Shown here piece after piece: positions 44,644 through 58,373 of a stretch of 64,000 nucleotides of DNA; the first letter of the stretch is position 1; every line of letters begins with the position of its first letter. The translations under genes were made by a program, and so were the position numbers. The DNA is from Rutstroemia sp. NJR-2017a BVV2 (lineage: Eukaryota > Ascomycota > Leotiomycetes > Helotiales > Rutstroemiaceae). Where the stretch lies: positions 62,001 through 126,000 of the forward strand of contig NJPS01000076.1 in the NCBI GenBank assembly GCA_002946415.1, written 5' to 3'. The notes under the pieces are model-generated. The model was not told the origin of the DNA. It saw only the letters and a list, made by a program, of their open reading frames with translations, and did no database searches.

Positions 44644-45675
44644 ATGCCTCACCAACAGGAAACTTCAACGCATGTCTCCGGAAAGCATCGTGGACGTGGC
44701 AGGACCGCTCATGCAAAAGTAGTTGGGTCCAGCTCGAAACCCACCGCAAGTCTCCCTAGAATCTCGGAGGAAGGTGATAGCAACTACATGTCCGATGGTA
44801 AGGGCGGTAGAGCGTCTTCGAAAAGTCGTAGGAACGTCAACAGGTCCAATTCAAAGGGCAAAAAACCATCTGGGGATGCAAAGGTGATTGACAAGAAAGA
44901 CCTGGGATCACACCATCAGAATGAAAGAGCTCGTGATGCAGAAGTGATTAATCAGAAAGACCCGGCATCGCACCATCAGCACGCAGGAGTTCGTGATGCA
45001 GTCCTTGCCACTCTAGCAGACCGCACAAAGACGCGTATGCTAAGTTTCCAGAGCCGGCTTGGAGCATCAACTTCCATCTCCAAGTTTGCTGACCGCAAGA
45101 ACGGATCGAATGTGCCAGTCCCGGTGGATGAATGGATATAGAATGAAAGCGTCCTTGCTCACCTCATCCAAGAAGCTCAAGCAGAATGGATCAAGTTCAA
45201 CACCCTAGAATTTCGATTCAAAGCTCAGTACAAGGCAGGCTCGGCTGAAGAGCATGCTATGGATGTTGACCGAGAGACACGGCAGCGGTACGAAAGCTAT
45301 GCGAACTGTGCTGACTGCGGCAAACCGGATAAAAGAGATCGACGAAAACTAATGAAACTATTGTACGCCAAACAATACGGCAAGGAAGAACTTGGGGGTC
45401 AACTGCTGCAAGTCATGGAAGATCTACTGGAGATTGACGAGTGGATGAAAAGGTTCGAAAAGGATAAACAACGGATGAAAAAGAACGATGATGCCATCCC
45501 GAAACATGATGTGGTGGCGTACAAGAGGTTACTCAAACTGGCGGGAGAAAAGGTTAAGCATGGTCATGAGAAGGGAAACCTCCAAGCGAAAAGAAACAAA
45601 GGGGAGAGATTGGAGGAGTATTATCCAAGTGACATTGAAATGGAGATTTTGAGCAAGAATGGAAGACTTGTTTAG
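44644..45675 (+). pseudogene. Orphan ORF broken by one amber stop
   Basis: From the ATG at 44644 the frame runs 343 codons with a single TAG at 45139-45141. The part before is basic and polar with an internal duplication (DKKDLGSHHQ / NQKDPASHHQ). The part after is a charged helical region (HLIQEAQAEWIKFN, RRKLMKLLYAKQYG, DEWMKRFEKDKQRMKK). The continuous frame and matched character on both sides suggest one gene with a nonsense change (CAG-to-TAG is one step). No good intron spans the stop; a 72-nt GTGGAT to TCAAG option would remove conserved-looking residues. It may be a recent pseudogene, a readthrough case or a sequence error. The family is unknown. Confidence 0.6.
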
Positions 45676-47287
<1,612 letters not shown>

Positions 47288-48466
47288 ATGAGACAAGGAA
47301 TGGCACTTGCACCCTGAAGGGTGAAAGGTGAAATTTGGTTGGAGTGGTCATGGGAGAAAAGTTGGCACGGAAATATCAGCCTTTTGATTGGAAGTGCGCT
47401 GCAGTGCAGGGCGGCGATGCGATGAAGGCTCTCTTCAAAATCTTTGTTCATTTGTATATATAACACACCGGTCTTTGACAGTCAGGAATCCTGTAAATAT
47501 CTCCAGGAAATACAAAAATCACCAGTTCGTACTGGTGATGAGTTTTCTCTAATCTCTCTTCGAAATTCCTAGTGACTACTTTAGCAGTTGTCGTTATTGA
47601 ACCATGCGAAAATAACTTCATCTAAGAAGGACAACATAAAAGCTTCGTCTCAGCCCAGACTGCAGCTCTCCTCGCCAACTAAACTATAGATCCGCAAATA
47701 CTCTACGTCGACCCCCTCGTTGTTCTCCTGTCCTTCCTTGCTTGCTTACCAACACCGTAGAAATCTAATCTCCCCGAGGTTCTAGATCAAACAGCATTAA
47801 GATCCACCGGACCATCTCGGAGAAATCCCTCATCCAAACCCACCTTATCCCCGTCGTCGGCCCCTTTCCCTTCCCAAGATCCTTACCCACTCATCCACCG
47901 TACCCATGCCCTACAATAAATGGCCCGAAACAATCAAATAAGCATAAACACGCCACTCAAGCTTAAGTTAAAGCTTCCTTGAACCTTCCTTTGACAGACC
48001 CACCTTCGATCTAGACGAGATGGGACTGGGCCTTCTGCTGTACGAAGTACTTGCCAGCGGTGAATAAATGCGCTGCTCCACTATAGACTCATCTCTCGCA
48101 TACGAAGTACTTCGTACAGAGTGTTGTTGAGCCCTTGGCTGTAATGAGTACTTCGTATCTTACTCCGTCTGTAGGAAGGCGAACTTGGAAGTAGGAGATT
48201 GTGATCGGTGGAGAAGGGGAAGGGTGGGTGGGTAGTTGAGTGATATTATCCTTACAGCAAGAATAAATTACCGAAAACGAAAAATACGGTTTCGAGAGTA
48301 GTTGTTACTCGTGAAAGAGAGGTAGGGGTAATAATACTTATGTCAAGAATGAAGAACAGAGTTACTTAAGTTAGGCAGGATTTTCGATTTTGAATTCTAG
48401 AGTCTTACGGTTTGTGTTTTTGCTTTTGGGGGTGAGGAGAGGATGAAGGAGGTTGTGGTTCTGATA

Positions 48467-48496
48467 GGTTGGGTTGGGTTGGGTTGGGTTAGGGTT
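48467..48496. repeat. Telomere-like TTGGGT/TTAGGG run
   Basis: Four GGTTG units and one GGTTAGGGTT stand in a row. TTAGGG is the common fungal telomere repeat, so this is a short degenerate interstitial match, possibly chance. Confidence 0.6.
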
Positions 48497-48794
48497 ATTG
48501 TGAGAAGGCCAGTCAATATATGGTATACTAGCTGCACTGGAAGTGTGGCGTCACCTTTGGTCAAACAGTTATTATACTGCAATAGTTGACTTTATGTTGG
48601 TTTGTTTGGGCGTGTATGTATGTTTGATGTTAGGACAGCGATAGGGATAGAGATAGGTAGCTTTCGTTTTATGGGGCTTGTGAATGAGGTAAGGTAGGTA
48701 GTGACAATGCTGATGGGTAGTAAGTGCCCGAATCTTGACTCTACTGGAAGGAAGTGTGTATACACTAACTGCAACTACAGTCTATAACGTACAT

Positions 48795-48992
48795 CCCCAT
48801 CTAGTGAGCCACCCAAACAGATGAGCCAGAAAAATCCAAATTAAAAACTATATAACTAATTCTTTCGTGAACTCAGATATAAGTTCTTTATAGCTAGAAG
48901 AACTTGGATATTAAATATTAATATCTATTTTACTATAAAATATTGTGGTATTTCAACTGGCTCATCTGTTTGGGGTGGCTCACAGGATGGGG
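48795..48992. mobile_element. Fold-back MITE, 198 bp
   Basis: The 35-bp terminal inverted repeats at 48795-48829 and 48957-48992 differ at only about three positions. They contain GTGAGCCACCC and AAACAGATGAGCCAG. The 127-bp interior is very AT-rich with no coding content. The structure is that of a non-autonomous DNA transposon. I could not define a target duplication, so superfamily is open. Confidence 0.85.
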
Positions 48993-49156
48993 TTATACTT
49001 TATACTCGCTCGTTCCGATAAAGCACAATATAATATATGTAGACGGGTACCTTTACTAATGCTGTATATCTATCTAAAGAGATACACACTTTCCTTCCCG
49101 CACCCCCCCAAAGCTTGCATGCATTGAAACCCTCCTTCGAACACCCAGACTACGCA

Positions 49157-49219
49157 AGTGCAAGTGCAAGTGTATCTGCAAGTGTACGTGAACGTGGGCG
49201 TGGGCGTGGGCGTGGGCGG
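49157..49219. repeat. GTGCAA / GTGGGC simple repeat
   Basis: Copies of GTGCAA and then four of GTGGGC follow one another in a 63-bp tract. It is intergenic. Confidence 0.8.
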
Positions 49220-50059
49220 CCTTGTCGAACAAGCTGAACCAAGTAGGTCATGATACTATGATACGATGGCAATATCCGAGAAAGCTCCAAGTAAACGATA
49301 TATATCTAAACAACGACAATCTTTCAAAGTATGCACAGTCCTAAGTGAAGACACGAGCAAGAACAAGAACATGAACACATCGATATAGACGGAATGTAAT
49401 AATATATCCGATAAAGCTATTTATCCATCTTTTTTTCTACCCACAGTATACAAACATTCGCATTCCCAACCTCAAGTAGATATAATAGCACACATTCCCT
49501 CTTTCCGCAAGTTCGCAGGACAGAGAGTAAGCCGGGCACGGGTCTGAAGATCCTGTGATATTATCTATGCCGTGTATGGTGTTGTTTGTCGAAGAAGAGA
49601 ACTAACTCTGCGACGAAAAGCTTATGGATGACTAATTGGCCAACACGAGAGAAGGTGGTGTAGGACTGGATGATGGATGACCAGTCCGATCGCATTGAAC
49701 TTACATAGTTAGCGGGAATGGACGGTAAAGGTCAAAGGACCTTTCAACCGAAACATTCCCCGCGAGTTTGGTGGAAGTCTGGCCTGTAAATATTTACACA
49801 AATTGTCCGCTCAGGCGCTGGTGTCAGAGATGAGATGCTCAAGAACGGCGACGAGTAATGCACGCTTCACGGATGCCCAGAACACAGGTATCAGAGCACC
49901 GAGATATGTCGCACCTGAATGGCGACACCGAAGACCGTAGAGGCGAGTATTCGTCTATTTGACATTGGATACCTAGACTAAAAAGATATTTTAGCATTTA
50001 CTTTCACTCAATCAGAACAATCCTGAAGCTTGCCTAATATATATATGTGACTCCTTCCC

Positions 50060-52262
50060 TCACACATCATCATCCTCACTATCATCTCCGAAAATCGCTT
50101 TGAAGACCGCTTCTCCAGCTCTTTGCCCTTCTAGCGCCTCATTCCTCTCAGCGTCCACGACCACCACATCTTTCGTCTCCTGATCGCGCGTCTGTTCATT
50201 ACTACTATCATTATCAACAAGCATTCCCTCCCCCTGCGACCCATCCCTCATAAACCCATTACCCGCCTCTAACATCATCCGATCAATCTCCCTCTTTGCC
50301 ACCAAATCCGGCGGCACGTTTCTCCCCACCCCCGCATCATCGTCCCCGTTTGGCTGCACATGCGCCGGCGGCTTAACATTAAATCTCTTGCATAGTAACC
50401 TCGTCGGAAACCACGACTTCGTCTCCCGAGTCAGCGGTCCATACATGCCCATTTTCGCAGCCTGTTCCGCGGGGTCTTCTTGTTTCGGTTCCGGCCTACT
50501 CAGAAGATCAGCTGATCCATCGCCACTACTTGCCGCCGACTTCGGTGCACTGGATGTCGTAAACCGTGTAGCCATCAGGCCCGTCATCGGTTTGAAAATC
50601 CGCGCGCAATTGGCGAATTCGGATAATTCTTTCAACCAATCTTCTCTGCTTACTAGTGGACCTCGTTCTGGTAGCACAGGGGATATGCCCGCTTGCTGCT
50701 CGAGATAGGTCCGGTAGCGGGAGCGTTTCGCTTCGTCTTCGCCGTAGGGCATGAATCCGCTAGCGCCGCGACTTAGTGCTGCGTCAGCTGTAGCTCGGTC
50801 GATTTTAGGGATCAGGGAAAGAAGTTCCTTCTGTCGTTCTTGTGGAGTCATGCTATAGCCTGAAGGAACTTCGCCGAGAGCAGCGGGGAGATTGGTCTTT
50901 CCGGAAGCTGAAACAAGTCGGTCGCGCGCGGAGGTGGAGAGGAAATCGAATACAGATTTGCCGGGAAGGGCAGCTTCGCCGAGAATCGAGGCGCGAGATT
51001 TAGGATCTAGTTTGGATGCTTTAGCAGCCTCTGCTGTTGATTGGTATTGACCTTGTGTGGAACTAGAAGTCGGTTGTTTGGCCGACTCCCAGCCTTCGGG
51101 GATTGCTGGCGGAGGATATTTTTCAAGAGTTTCGGACATTGTTGACATGGTCGAATCCTTACTCAGGATGAATCCATCCAAGGGTAAGCGGCCATCATGG
51201 CATTTCCGTAATCCCGCAGCAGCCTTTGCCATTACCGACTTCTTCGAAATAAAGACAGGCTTGGACTTGAGTAAGGAGTTCGCTGCAGGTGCTAAGGGTT
51301 TCTTCTTCTTCTTTTCACCACCTATTACTCGATTGTAGGATATTCGTGGTCCAATTTCGTAGGGATCTTCATCATCGGAGCCAGTATCATTCAGAACTCC
51401 AATGCCAATACCGCCTCTCGCAGGTTTCTTCTTCTTTTTCGAGACTTTGGGCCCCAGAGAAAAAGATTGTGCATCATCCTCGTCTTCTGATTTCTCCTTA
51501 TCATTCTCCGATCTGTCTATGGGAGCTAACTTTGTCTCCCCCTCGAAGCCTAAGCCTTTGTGGTCATCCTTTCGGCTGAATGTAACCATGCGAGTATTTT
51601 CGGGAGCAAACAGATAAGTCGCATCAGCGTCTCCGCCTGACTTCTCCATGCCATCTAAACGTGCTTTGCGCCGGACTTTGGGACCAACTCCTTGTCCCTC
51701 TTTCCATCCCATCTTTTTTAGCAATTTCACTCCCATAGTTTCGCCTTCATTTCTGAACAAGTCCACAAATGCTCCTCGGCGAACTGCATCATCTTGAGTA
51801 GAACCGAGTCCTGCAAATCCGTCGGCTGTGTGCACTCTTTGCGCATCTGCTGCATCTGCAATATCCTCATCATCCATAAAATCTTCTGGCCGTTGCTGGG
51901 GAGGCTTCGCAGCATCTTTGTTGCGATTGGAACGAGAAGACACAAAGGTTGATGGGGTCCAGCCTTCTTTTGATCCAACGGTATTGAAGTATCTTAGAGC
52001 CAACAATGTTAACAAGGAGTTGAATCTCGGAGATAGAATGTATGGATATCTCTCACCCTGCGCTGAAGCCACCGGTGAAAGCACCATGTAGCCTCTTCAA
52101 TCCCCTTTCATCTCTGACTTCCTGCTTCCAGACTGGAACATAAGATCCATCGTCTCGAACATCGGGATCTCGTGGTGGAAGTGGCGTTCCAAAAACTACG
52201 AAGGGCGATTGTTGAGCTTGGAGATCTGCTTCATAAGTTGCTCGCGATCGCTTTCCGGACAT
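50060..52262 (-). CDS. G-patch protein, GPATCH1/TOUGH family
   Basis: Exon 52057-52262 (ATG at 52262) and exon 50060-51992 join across a 64-nt intron (GTGAGA to CTAAG) to 712 residues. The N-terminal domain (DUF1604) has [40 protein letters not shown] and [11 protein letters not shown], nearly invariant in the family. A G-patch follows near residues 150-180 ([19 protein letters not shown]). Lys-rich stretches and an acidic C-terminus ([10 protein letters not shown]) complete it. Human GPATCH1 and plant TGH are nuclear, act with the spliceosome and bind DEAH helicases through the G-patch. The frame upstream of 52262 has only a GTG, so the ATG start is clear. It is divergent from the KIN1-type kinase 1.9 kb away. 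Confidence 0.95.
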
Positions 52263-54135
52263 TTTAGAGACATCAGAATTTCGGGGGAGATATAGAATGG
52301 CCGAGGGTCGAGAAGCAGTGATTGTGGTAGGCCGAGTCACGAAAGGCTACAATTAATTGTTCAGCCTTGTCAAAATAAGAATTCTGGAGACTAGTCGGCT
52401 GCTAGCAGTCAATTGGGCGGGCAGACGCAAGCGACGCTAAAGCTCACATTTGGACAAGCGCAACATCTGGTAACCTATAATTAGACCCAATATTGGATAA
52501 CATTGCAAACAATTCTGCCCAATCTAGATATGAGGCCGGGGCAATTTTCAGTCAATCATTAAGGGGTCTGATGATCTACTGTCTTCGTAATGCTTGAATA
52601 CGTTTGCAATTTTAGACTTGAGTGGGAAGTATTGACCGTTTACCGTTGAAGGAGGGGATAGAATTGAAATTTGGGACAAGGCCTGCACTGAACATTTCTT
52701 GGCTCATTCATTCACCTGCCCCAGATAGTGGGCGAACAGCTAAGGTTAACATGTGGGGATTGAATTAATCGACTTTCGGAAACATTGTCGCCAGATAAGT
52801 CCAACATAATACAAAGTACCTTTTTGGTTCGATGGGTAGGATACTGTGCGAACTCAAGCACCAGTGAACAGACGGTCATATCGGACATGGTCGAGTCAAA
52901 TCCTACCGGCCAATGAACTATGAGTCAGATGCTGACATGATTCATGATTCAGCTGAACGGAGGTACCCCTCTATGAGAGAACCCAAACTCGAGGACGAAG
53001 GACGAAAAGTTGATTGAAGCCATTCCACAACTTCTGTCGGCCTAATCATGCTATTCGTCTTAGGGTTATAGGGTTCGAGAGGCTACTCGTGGCCTAATGT
53101 CTTGATGGGTCGCAAATCGATGATCTTGATACCCTATGACGCCAGTTCTGTCATTCTTTGTGCTCGTAGGGTCGTCGTATCGTAGGGCTCAAAGGAGCAC
53201 TGGAGCCGAGCCGATTGGGGTGTTGGTAGTAGGAGAAGATAGTAGGTGGCTAACACGGTAAGAGTCGTCGCGAGAGCATCTCTGAGTCTTGTAGATGCAC
53301 TACCGTATACGTAAACAGATAGAGCAAAGAGGAACAAGTAGCAAATTGTGCCTACAGATCTAGAACTAGCCGCGGGTGACGCGAACTTCAAGGAACAGCT
53401 GCCTTCCTATCTACCTACCGGCACCGCATCGGTTGTGTTGTGTAGCAAATGGGTCTAGTCCTCTGTTTACTAAAGTACATTCCCTCGTCCTTCTCCCTAT
53501 TAGGTATGCCCGTGTCCAATTCGCGTGCAGTTCCCGCTATCAAGAGGTAGCTGCCATTCTTGCCATTCCTATTCTGAGGTTTCACCAGAAGTTGCACAAC
53601 AAGCCAGCCACCTCTAACCCAATCAAAGCATATCCAATCTTACATACTTTTCCTTTTTTTCCACTTCTTCCATTCTTCCAAGGTTGCAAGCCTGCACATT
53701 TCAAAAACTGACGAAACTTGCTTGTATCACCTGGGCACCCGACGCAAATCCCATATCCATCCCATTTCATTTCCATTATCCCCCACATACGAGGTACACA
53801 AACGCAAACCAGCAAACCACTTACTGGATTTCGCATTATCCCTCAACTCCTCGCTCGTACGCACGAACGCCCATCACCCAAAAAGCCTTGGAATTATTAC
53901 ATCTCAGCTCGAATTCTATTCTCCTCACCATTAATTATTATTTCGTGAATTCATTCAATAGCATAACGCGACACAATCCCCCAAAGTGCAAAATTATACA
54001 TTCACATTCACATTCGCACAAATTCTACCCCCCCAATCCCACGCTGTAAGTGACGTTGCCTAGGCATAATTAACCAGGGTTCGTGGGTTGGTCGCTGCAG
54101 CTGGCTCCCTGTTCTCCGCTTGATTAATTCACCAC
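52263..54135. other. Divergent promoter region, GPATCH1-like (-) and KIN1-like (+)
   Basis: No gene is supported. The last 450 bases before the kinase ATG are C/T- and A-rich with CACATTCACATTC repeats, like a long kinase leader. A GTAAGT at about 54046 could begin a leader intron. Confidence 0.45.
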
Positions 54136-57100
54136 ATGGCGACAACAACTTCTGTCTCGCCAACAACAGTTGAGCGAAATTCTTCACGTCGAGGTCAATC
54201 ACATACGGTACCCACCCGGTCGCAGTCCACTAGAGCTAGAAGTGCTGTTCCAGAATCTCCACATCGTTCACATTCACACCATCACCATCACCATCGAGAT
54301 TCATCGCGACATGCAGCGATAGAGGAATCGTTACCGCAGGCTAATTATGAGACTACAAACGTCGCGCAACAATCACGAAGAAGTTCAAGTAAAGACGGCC
54401 CACCACCATCACGACAAGAGTCAACAAGAAGCTCTCATCGCTCAAATCATCACACTCGATACTCTAACGATATGTCGACAGCTGCAGCAAATAGCGGAGG
54501 CCCAGCCCCCGTGGTGACACCGGCGGAGTCGAGACATGTTGCAAGCAGAGCAAAGTCGAGGACTACCATTCCAGCACAGACTGGAAATTGGATCCTAGGC
54601 AAGACCATTGGAGCTGGTAGTATGGGTAAAGTAAAGCTGGCGAGAAGAGCAGAGGGCGGCGAACAGGTAAATATCCCGCGCCCGCACGAAATACCTATAT
54701 CAAAACAATGTCTGACTAACCACTTTCGTAGGTTGCGGTTAAGATAGTTCCACGAGGGTCTACCGACGACAACCATAACCAGAGTCGAGCCGACCGAGAG
54801 CGAGCCGATCATTCCAAAGAAGTTCGCACAGCACGAGAAGCTGCCATCGTGACGCTTCTAGACCACCCATATATCTGTGGGATGCGAGATGTTGTACGTA
54901 CGACGTATCACTGGTACATGCTATTTGAATATGTCAACGGAGGACAAATGCTGGACTACATTATCTCGCACGGTAGATTGAAGGAAAAGCAGGCTAGGAA
55001 GTTCAGTAGACAAATCGCAAGTGCCTTGGATTACTGCCATCGAAATAGCATCGTCCACCGAGACCTAAAGATAGAGAACATCTTGATCAGCAAGACCGGA
55101 GACATCAAGATCATCGATTTCGGCTTGAGCAATCTTTTCGCACCGAGGAATCACTTGAAGACATTTTGCGGAAGTTTGTATTTTGCTGCTCCGGAGCTCT
55201 TGCAGGCGAAGGCTTATACTGGACCCGAGGTGGATGTGTGGAGTTTCGGCATCGTACTGTATGTGCTAGTGTGTGGTAAAGTGCCTTTTGATGATCAGAG
55301 CATGCCAGCTTTGCATGCGAAGATTAAGAAAGGTGTGGTGGATTATCCCAACTGGCTGTCACCGGGTAGGCTATTCCCATTCCATTATTTCGTTCAGGTA
55401 CTAACAAGGAATAGAATGTAAGCATCTCATCTCCAGGATGCTCGTTACGGACCCAAAACAGCGTGCAAGCCTCCAAGAGATCATGAGCCATCAGTGGATG
55501 ATCAAAGGATATGGGGCACCTCCCGAGAACTACCTACCTATTCGAGAACCGCTCACCTTCCCACTTGATCAGGACATTATCAACGATATGACAGGTTTTG
55601 ACTTTGGCCCACCTGAAGTCATTGAAGCTCAATTGACCGAAGTCCTCAAGTCTCCAGAATATGCTCATGCCGTTCGTTTGGCAATGCACGAGCGCGAGAA
55701 TGCAGGCCCTCCTCGAGATGCCGAGAAGAAGAGAGGAGTATTTGACTTTTACAAGAGAAGAAATTCTACAACTAGCCGAGATACCTTGACAGCACCCAGT
55801 ACGGAACTTCTACAGCTCGGCAATGATCCCTGCAACGCGTTCCATCCATTGGTTTCGGTATACTATCTCGTAAAAGAAAAGCGAGAGCGTGATGCACTTG
55901 CAGCAAATCCAGGTGCAACATCGATGCCACGAACTCCTAATGAAGCACCCCTCCAAGTGCCCCAAGAAATAGCACCACCAAAGCCAGCATACACAAATGC
56001 TGCAGCCTATGAAATGCCCGGTGAAAAGGCCACTGGCGGTCGATCACGTCCTCGAGCAAGGACTCATGGTGAAGATGAGGTTACAGATAGTATGAAGAAT
56101 ATGAGAATTGCAGGGTCCAGTGGTCCGACATCACCCGCCATCGTGGAGCCAGCAGAACAATCGGCACGCAAAGAGAGCACCGCTGCTGGACTCCTGCGAA
56201 GATTCAGCACAAGACGGCGCAAAGATCCTCCTTCATCTGACAAAACCCAGAGTAATCATTTGTCCGTCCAGTCTCCAAATGAGCCTTCAACTCTTCGGAA
56301 GAGCTTCAGTGTTCGCCGTAACCGTGATCGCGACGGTGATGGACACCTACGTTCAGGTGGTAGCCAGCCACAGCATAGTGATCTCCTGGCTCCAAAGACT
56401 GCAAACACTTCGACATCTTCGAAACTGGGCAGATCCACAAGTGTCAACTCGGCTGAATTTAGAAGACGGGAGACTCGACGAGGAACAGCATCTGAGGCAA
56501 TGCCACCTCGCGTTACCTATAAAGAGCCGCCACCAACTAGTGGCTCTGACCACTCTACTACGAATGAGAAACCGCCCCGTGAGGGTGAAAATGCTGCAGT
56601 AAATCCGAGAAATGCAACCACGAGGGCCAAATCTTTGGGTCATGCGAGAAGGGAGAGTATACAAGCACGAAGGGCCCGCAGGGAAGAAGCCCGTGAAGCT
56701 AATGTACCTGAAGAAACCGATCTTGAGGTGGGTGACGCAAGCGGTGTCTCTACGGAGAGGGTGGACAATGCCGAACACGTTAAGCCAGTCTTCTTGAAGG
56801 GTCTCTTCAGCGTGTCTACCACTTCGACAAAACCTGTGCAAGCAATTCGAGCGGACATCATAAGAGTTTTGAAACTTCTGGGGGTTGAGTATACTGAAAT
56901 CCGAGGCGGGTTCAGCTGCCGACACATCCCTAGCATCGACTTGAACAAAGTTGTTGATCTCCCCCAAAGCAGCCAAGTAAACCACACTCCAGGACACCGA
57001 AGGAAAATCAGTTTCGGGGGTTTCATGGGCGGCAATGCAGACAGAGATCGAGATGATTTCAGAGATGTGGAAAGGTCACCAAACACCCCACGGACGCCAC

Positions 57101-57381
57101 GCAGAACACGTGCTCCGCCTGCCGATAACAGCTATTCGAATTCGGATGCATCTGACGAGAGTCTAGGCCATCAGAGGGGTTCATCTGCTAGAGCTGTAGG
57201 AGAGACTAGTACACATGTTCAGAGCGAACTTGGTGGTAGCATGATCCTTGAGTTCGAAATCTTCATCGTCAAAGTTCCTCTGCTCTCACTACACGGCATC
57301 CAATTCAAGAAACTTCGCTCTGGAGGAACCTGGCAATTCAAGAATATGGCAGATCATATTCTTCGCGAGCTCCGCCTCTAA
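54136..57381 (+). CDS. kin1: KIN1/PAR-1 (MARK) type serine/threonine kinase
   Basis: Exons 54136-54666, 54732-55365 and 55415-57381 give 1043 residues. Introns are GTAAAT to CGTAG (65 nt) and GTAGGC to AATAG (49 nt). The N-terminus is S/H/R-rich with a run of six His. The kinase domain starts near residue 153. It has glycine loop [18 protein letters not shown] lysine, [18 protein letters not shown], activation-loop GSLYFAAPE and [12 protein letters not shown]. After an autoinhibitory-type stretch and a long disordered Ser/Arg-rich linker, a KA1 domain closes the protein ([52 protein letters not shown]). Kin1/Kin2 and PAR-1 kinases act at the plasma membrane in polarity, exocytosis and septation, and KA1 binds acidic lipids. 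The family assignment is very secure. Confidence 0.96.
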
Positions 57382-58373
57382 GCAGCCTCCTAGGTACACT
57401 TCGGCATGAGCAGAGTCTCTATTCTGGGCTACCTTTACTCCATCTAATACAAAGACATTTCGAGCAAACGATTGCACGACGGGAAGAAAAAACGTGCGTT
57501 TTTCGAGACGAATTTCATTTTGTTCGCGTAATCCATGAAGAAATGGCATGGCATTCGCACCTGCTAGGTTGTTCTTTACATCTCATATTCCTTTTGTCAT
57601 ATGGCTTCGCATCCTCTCTTCTCTTAAGAAATCATGGATAGCGGGGGTCGAAGTGAAACAGTTCGGGAAAGGACTTTGAGTTTCATTTATGTAATAATTA
57701 TGGAAAACAGGTTTTTCTCCGGTTGAAGGGATACGTTCATGGCATCTGAAGTTTGTGTTTCTGATTGGATTGGGTTGCCTGTGGGCGGACGGATTGATAA
57801 ATGGATGACTGAATTTGATTTGACGTTTTCACTCAAGAAATAGGTAACGCCTGTGGGGGAGGAGGGAAAGGATAAATTATTTATGATACTGTGTTCCTCT
57901 AATTAATCTCATGGTAGTTGAATGACCGTTCTGTGCATTGGTCGAGCCTTCCACTCTCTTTGACTTCAAGTGACTTCAACTTACTCTTTCCCAATCATTA
58001 CACACAAAGAGACATGCCCGCTTTCTTGGCTTCATCCCAACTGCTTTCCGAGTCACTTTCTTCAGCAAACTCCGATAGCAACGATGGATACACCTGAGAA
58101 TATACCCCACCGCACTTTTGGCTCTCTAGGCAACCGTTCGTTTCCTTATACACCAACACGCACCGTCACCGCATCGAGCAAATGGTCCGACTCCTTCCGG
58201 TCTACATCTACCACATCAAGCAGCACCGACTCGACAAATTTCTGGCTCACGCCGCCAAAGGCATGGAAACCAAGAATGCGATTCAAGATATCTGGCTCAC
58301 ATGATCTTCGTCGACAGTTCTGCAGCACTTTTTCCCCATTAAGCGATCTAACTCTGCTAACCCTCCTACCAGT
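57382..58373. other. KIN1 3' flank and GT15 promoter
   Basis: This is mostly AT-rich 3' UTR and promoter DNA. A 135-codon frame (57970-58377) is serine/threonine-rich, ends four bases into the GT15 gene, and probably reflects its leader. No separate gene is supported. Confidence 0.45.

Larger units (their letters stand above)
47288..50059. other. Gene-poor 2.8 kb region with MITE and simple repeats
   Basis: No gene is supported. The region contains TACGAAGTAC palindromes (48041-48052, 48101-48116, 48147-48157), a TTGGGT/TTAGGG run (48467-48496), a fold-back MITE (48795-48992) and a GTGGGC/GTGCAA simple repeat (about 49157-49219). Confidence 0.5.

Noticed and set aside
48467..48496. Interstitial telomere or chromosome-fusion scar
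   Set aside because: It is only 30 bp and mostly TTGGG rather than TTAGGG; chance or slippage explains it.
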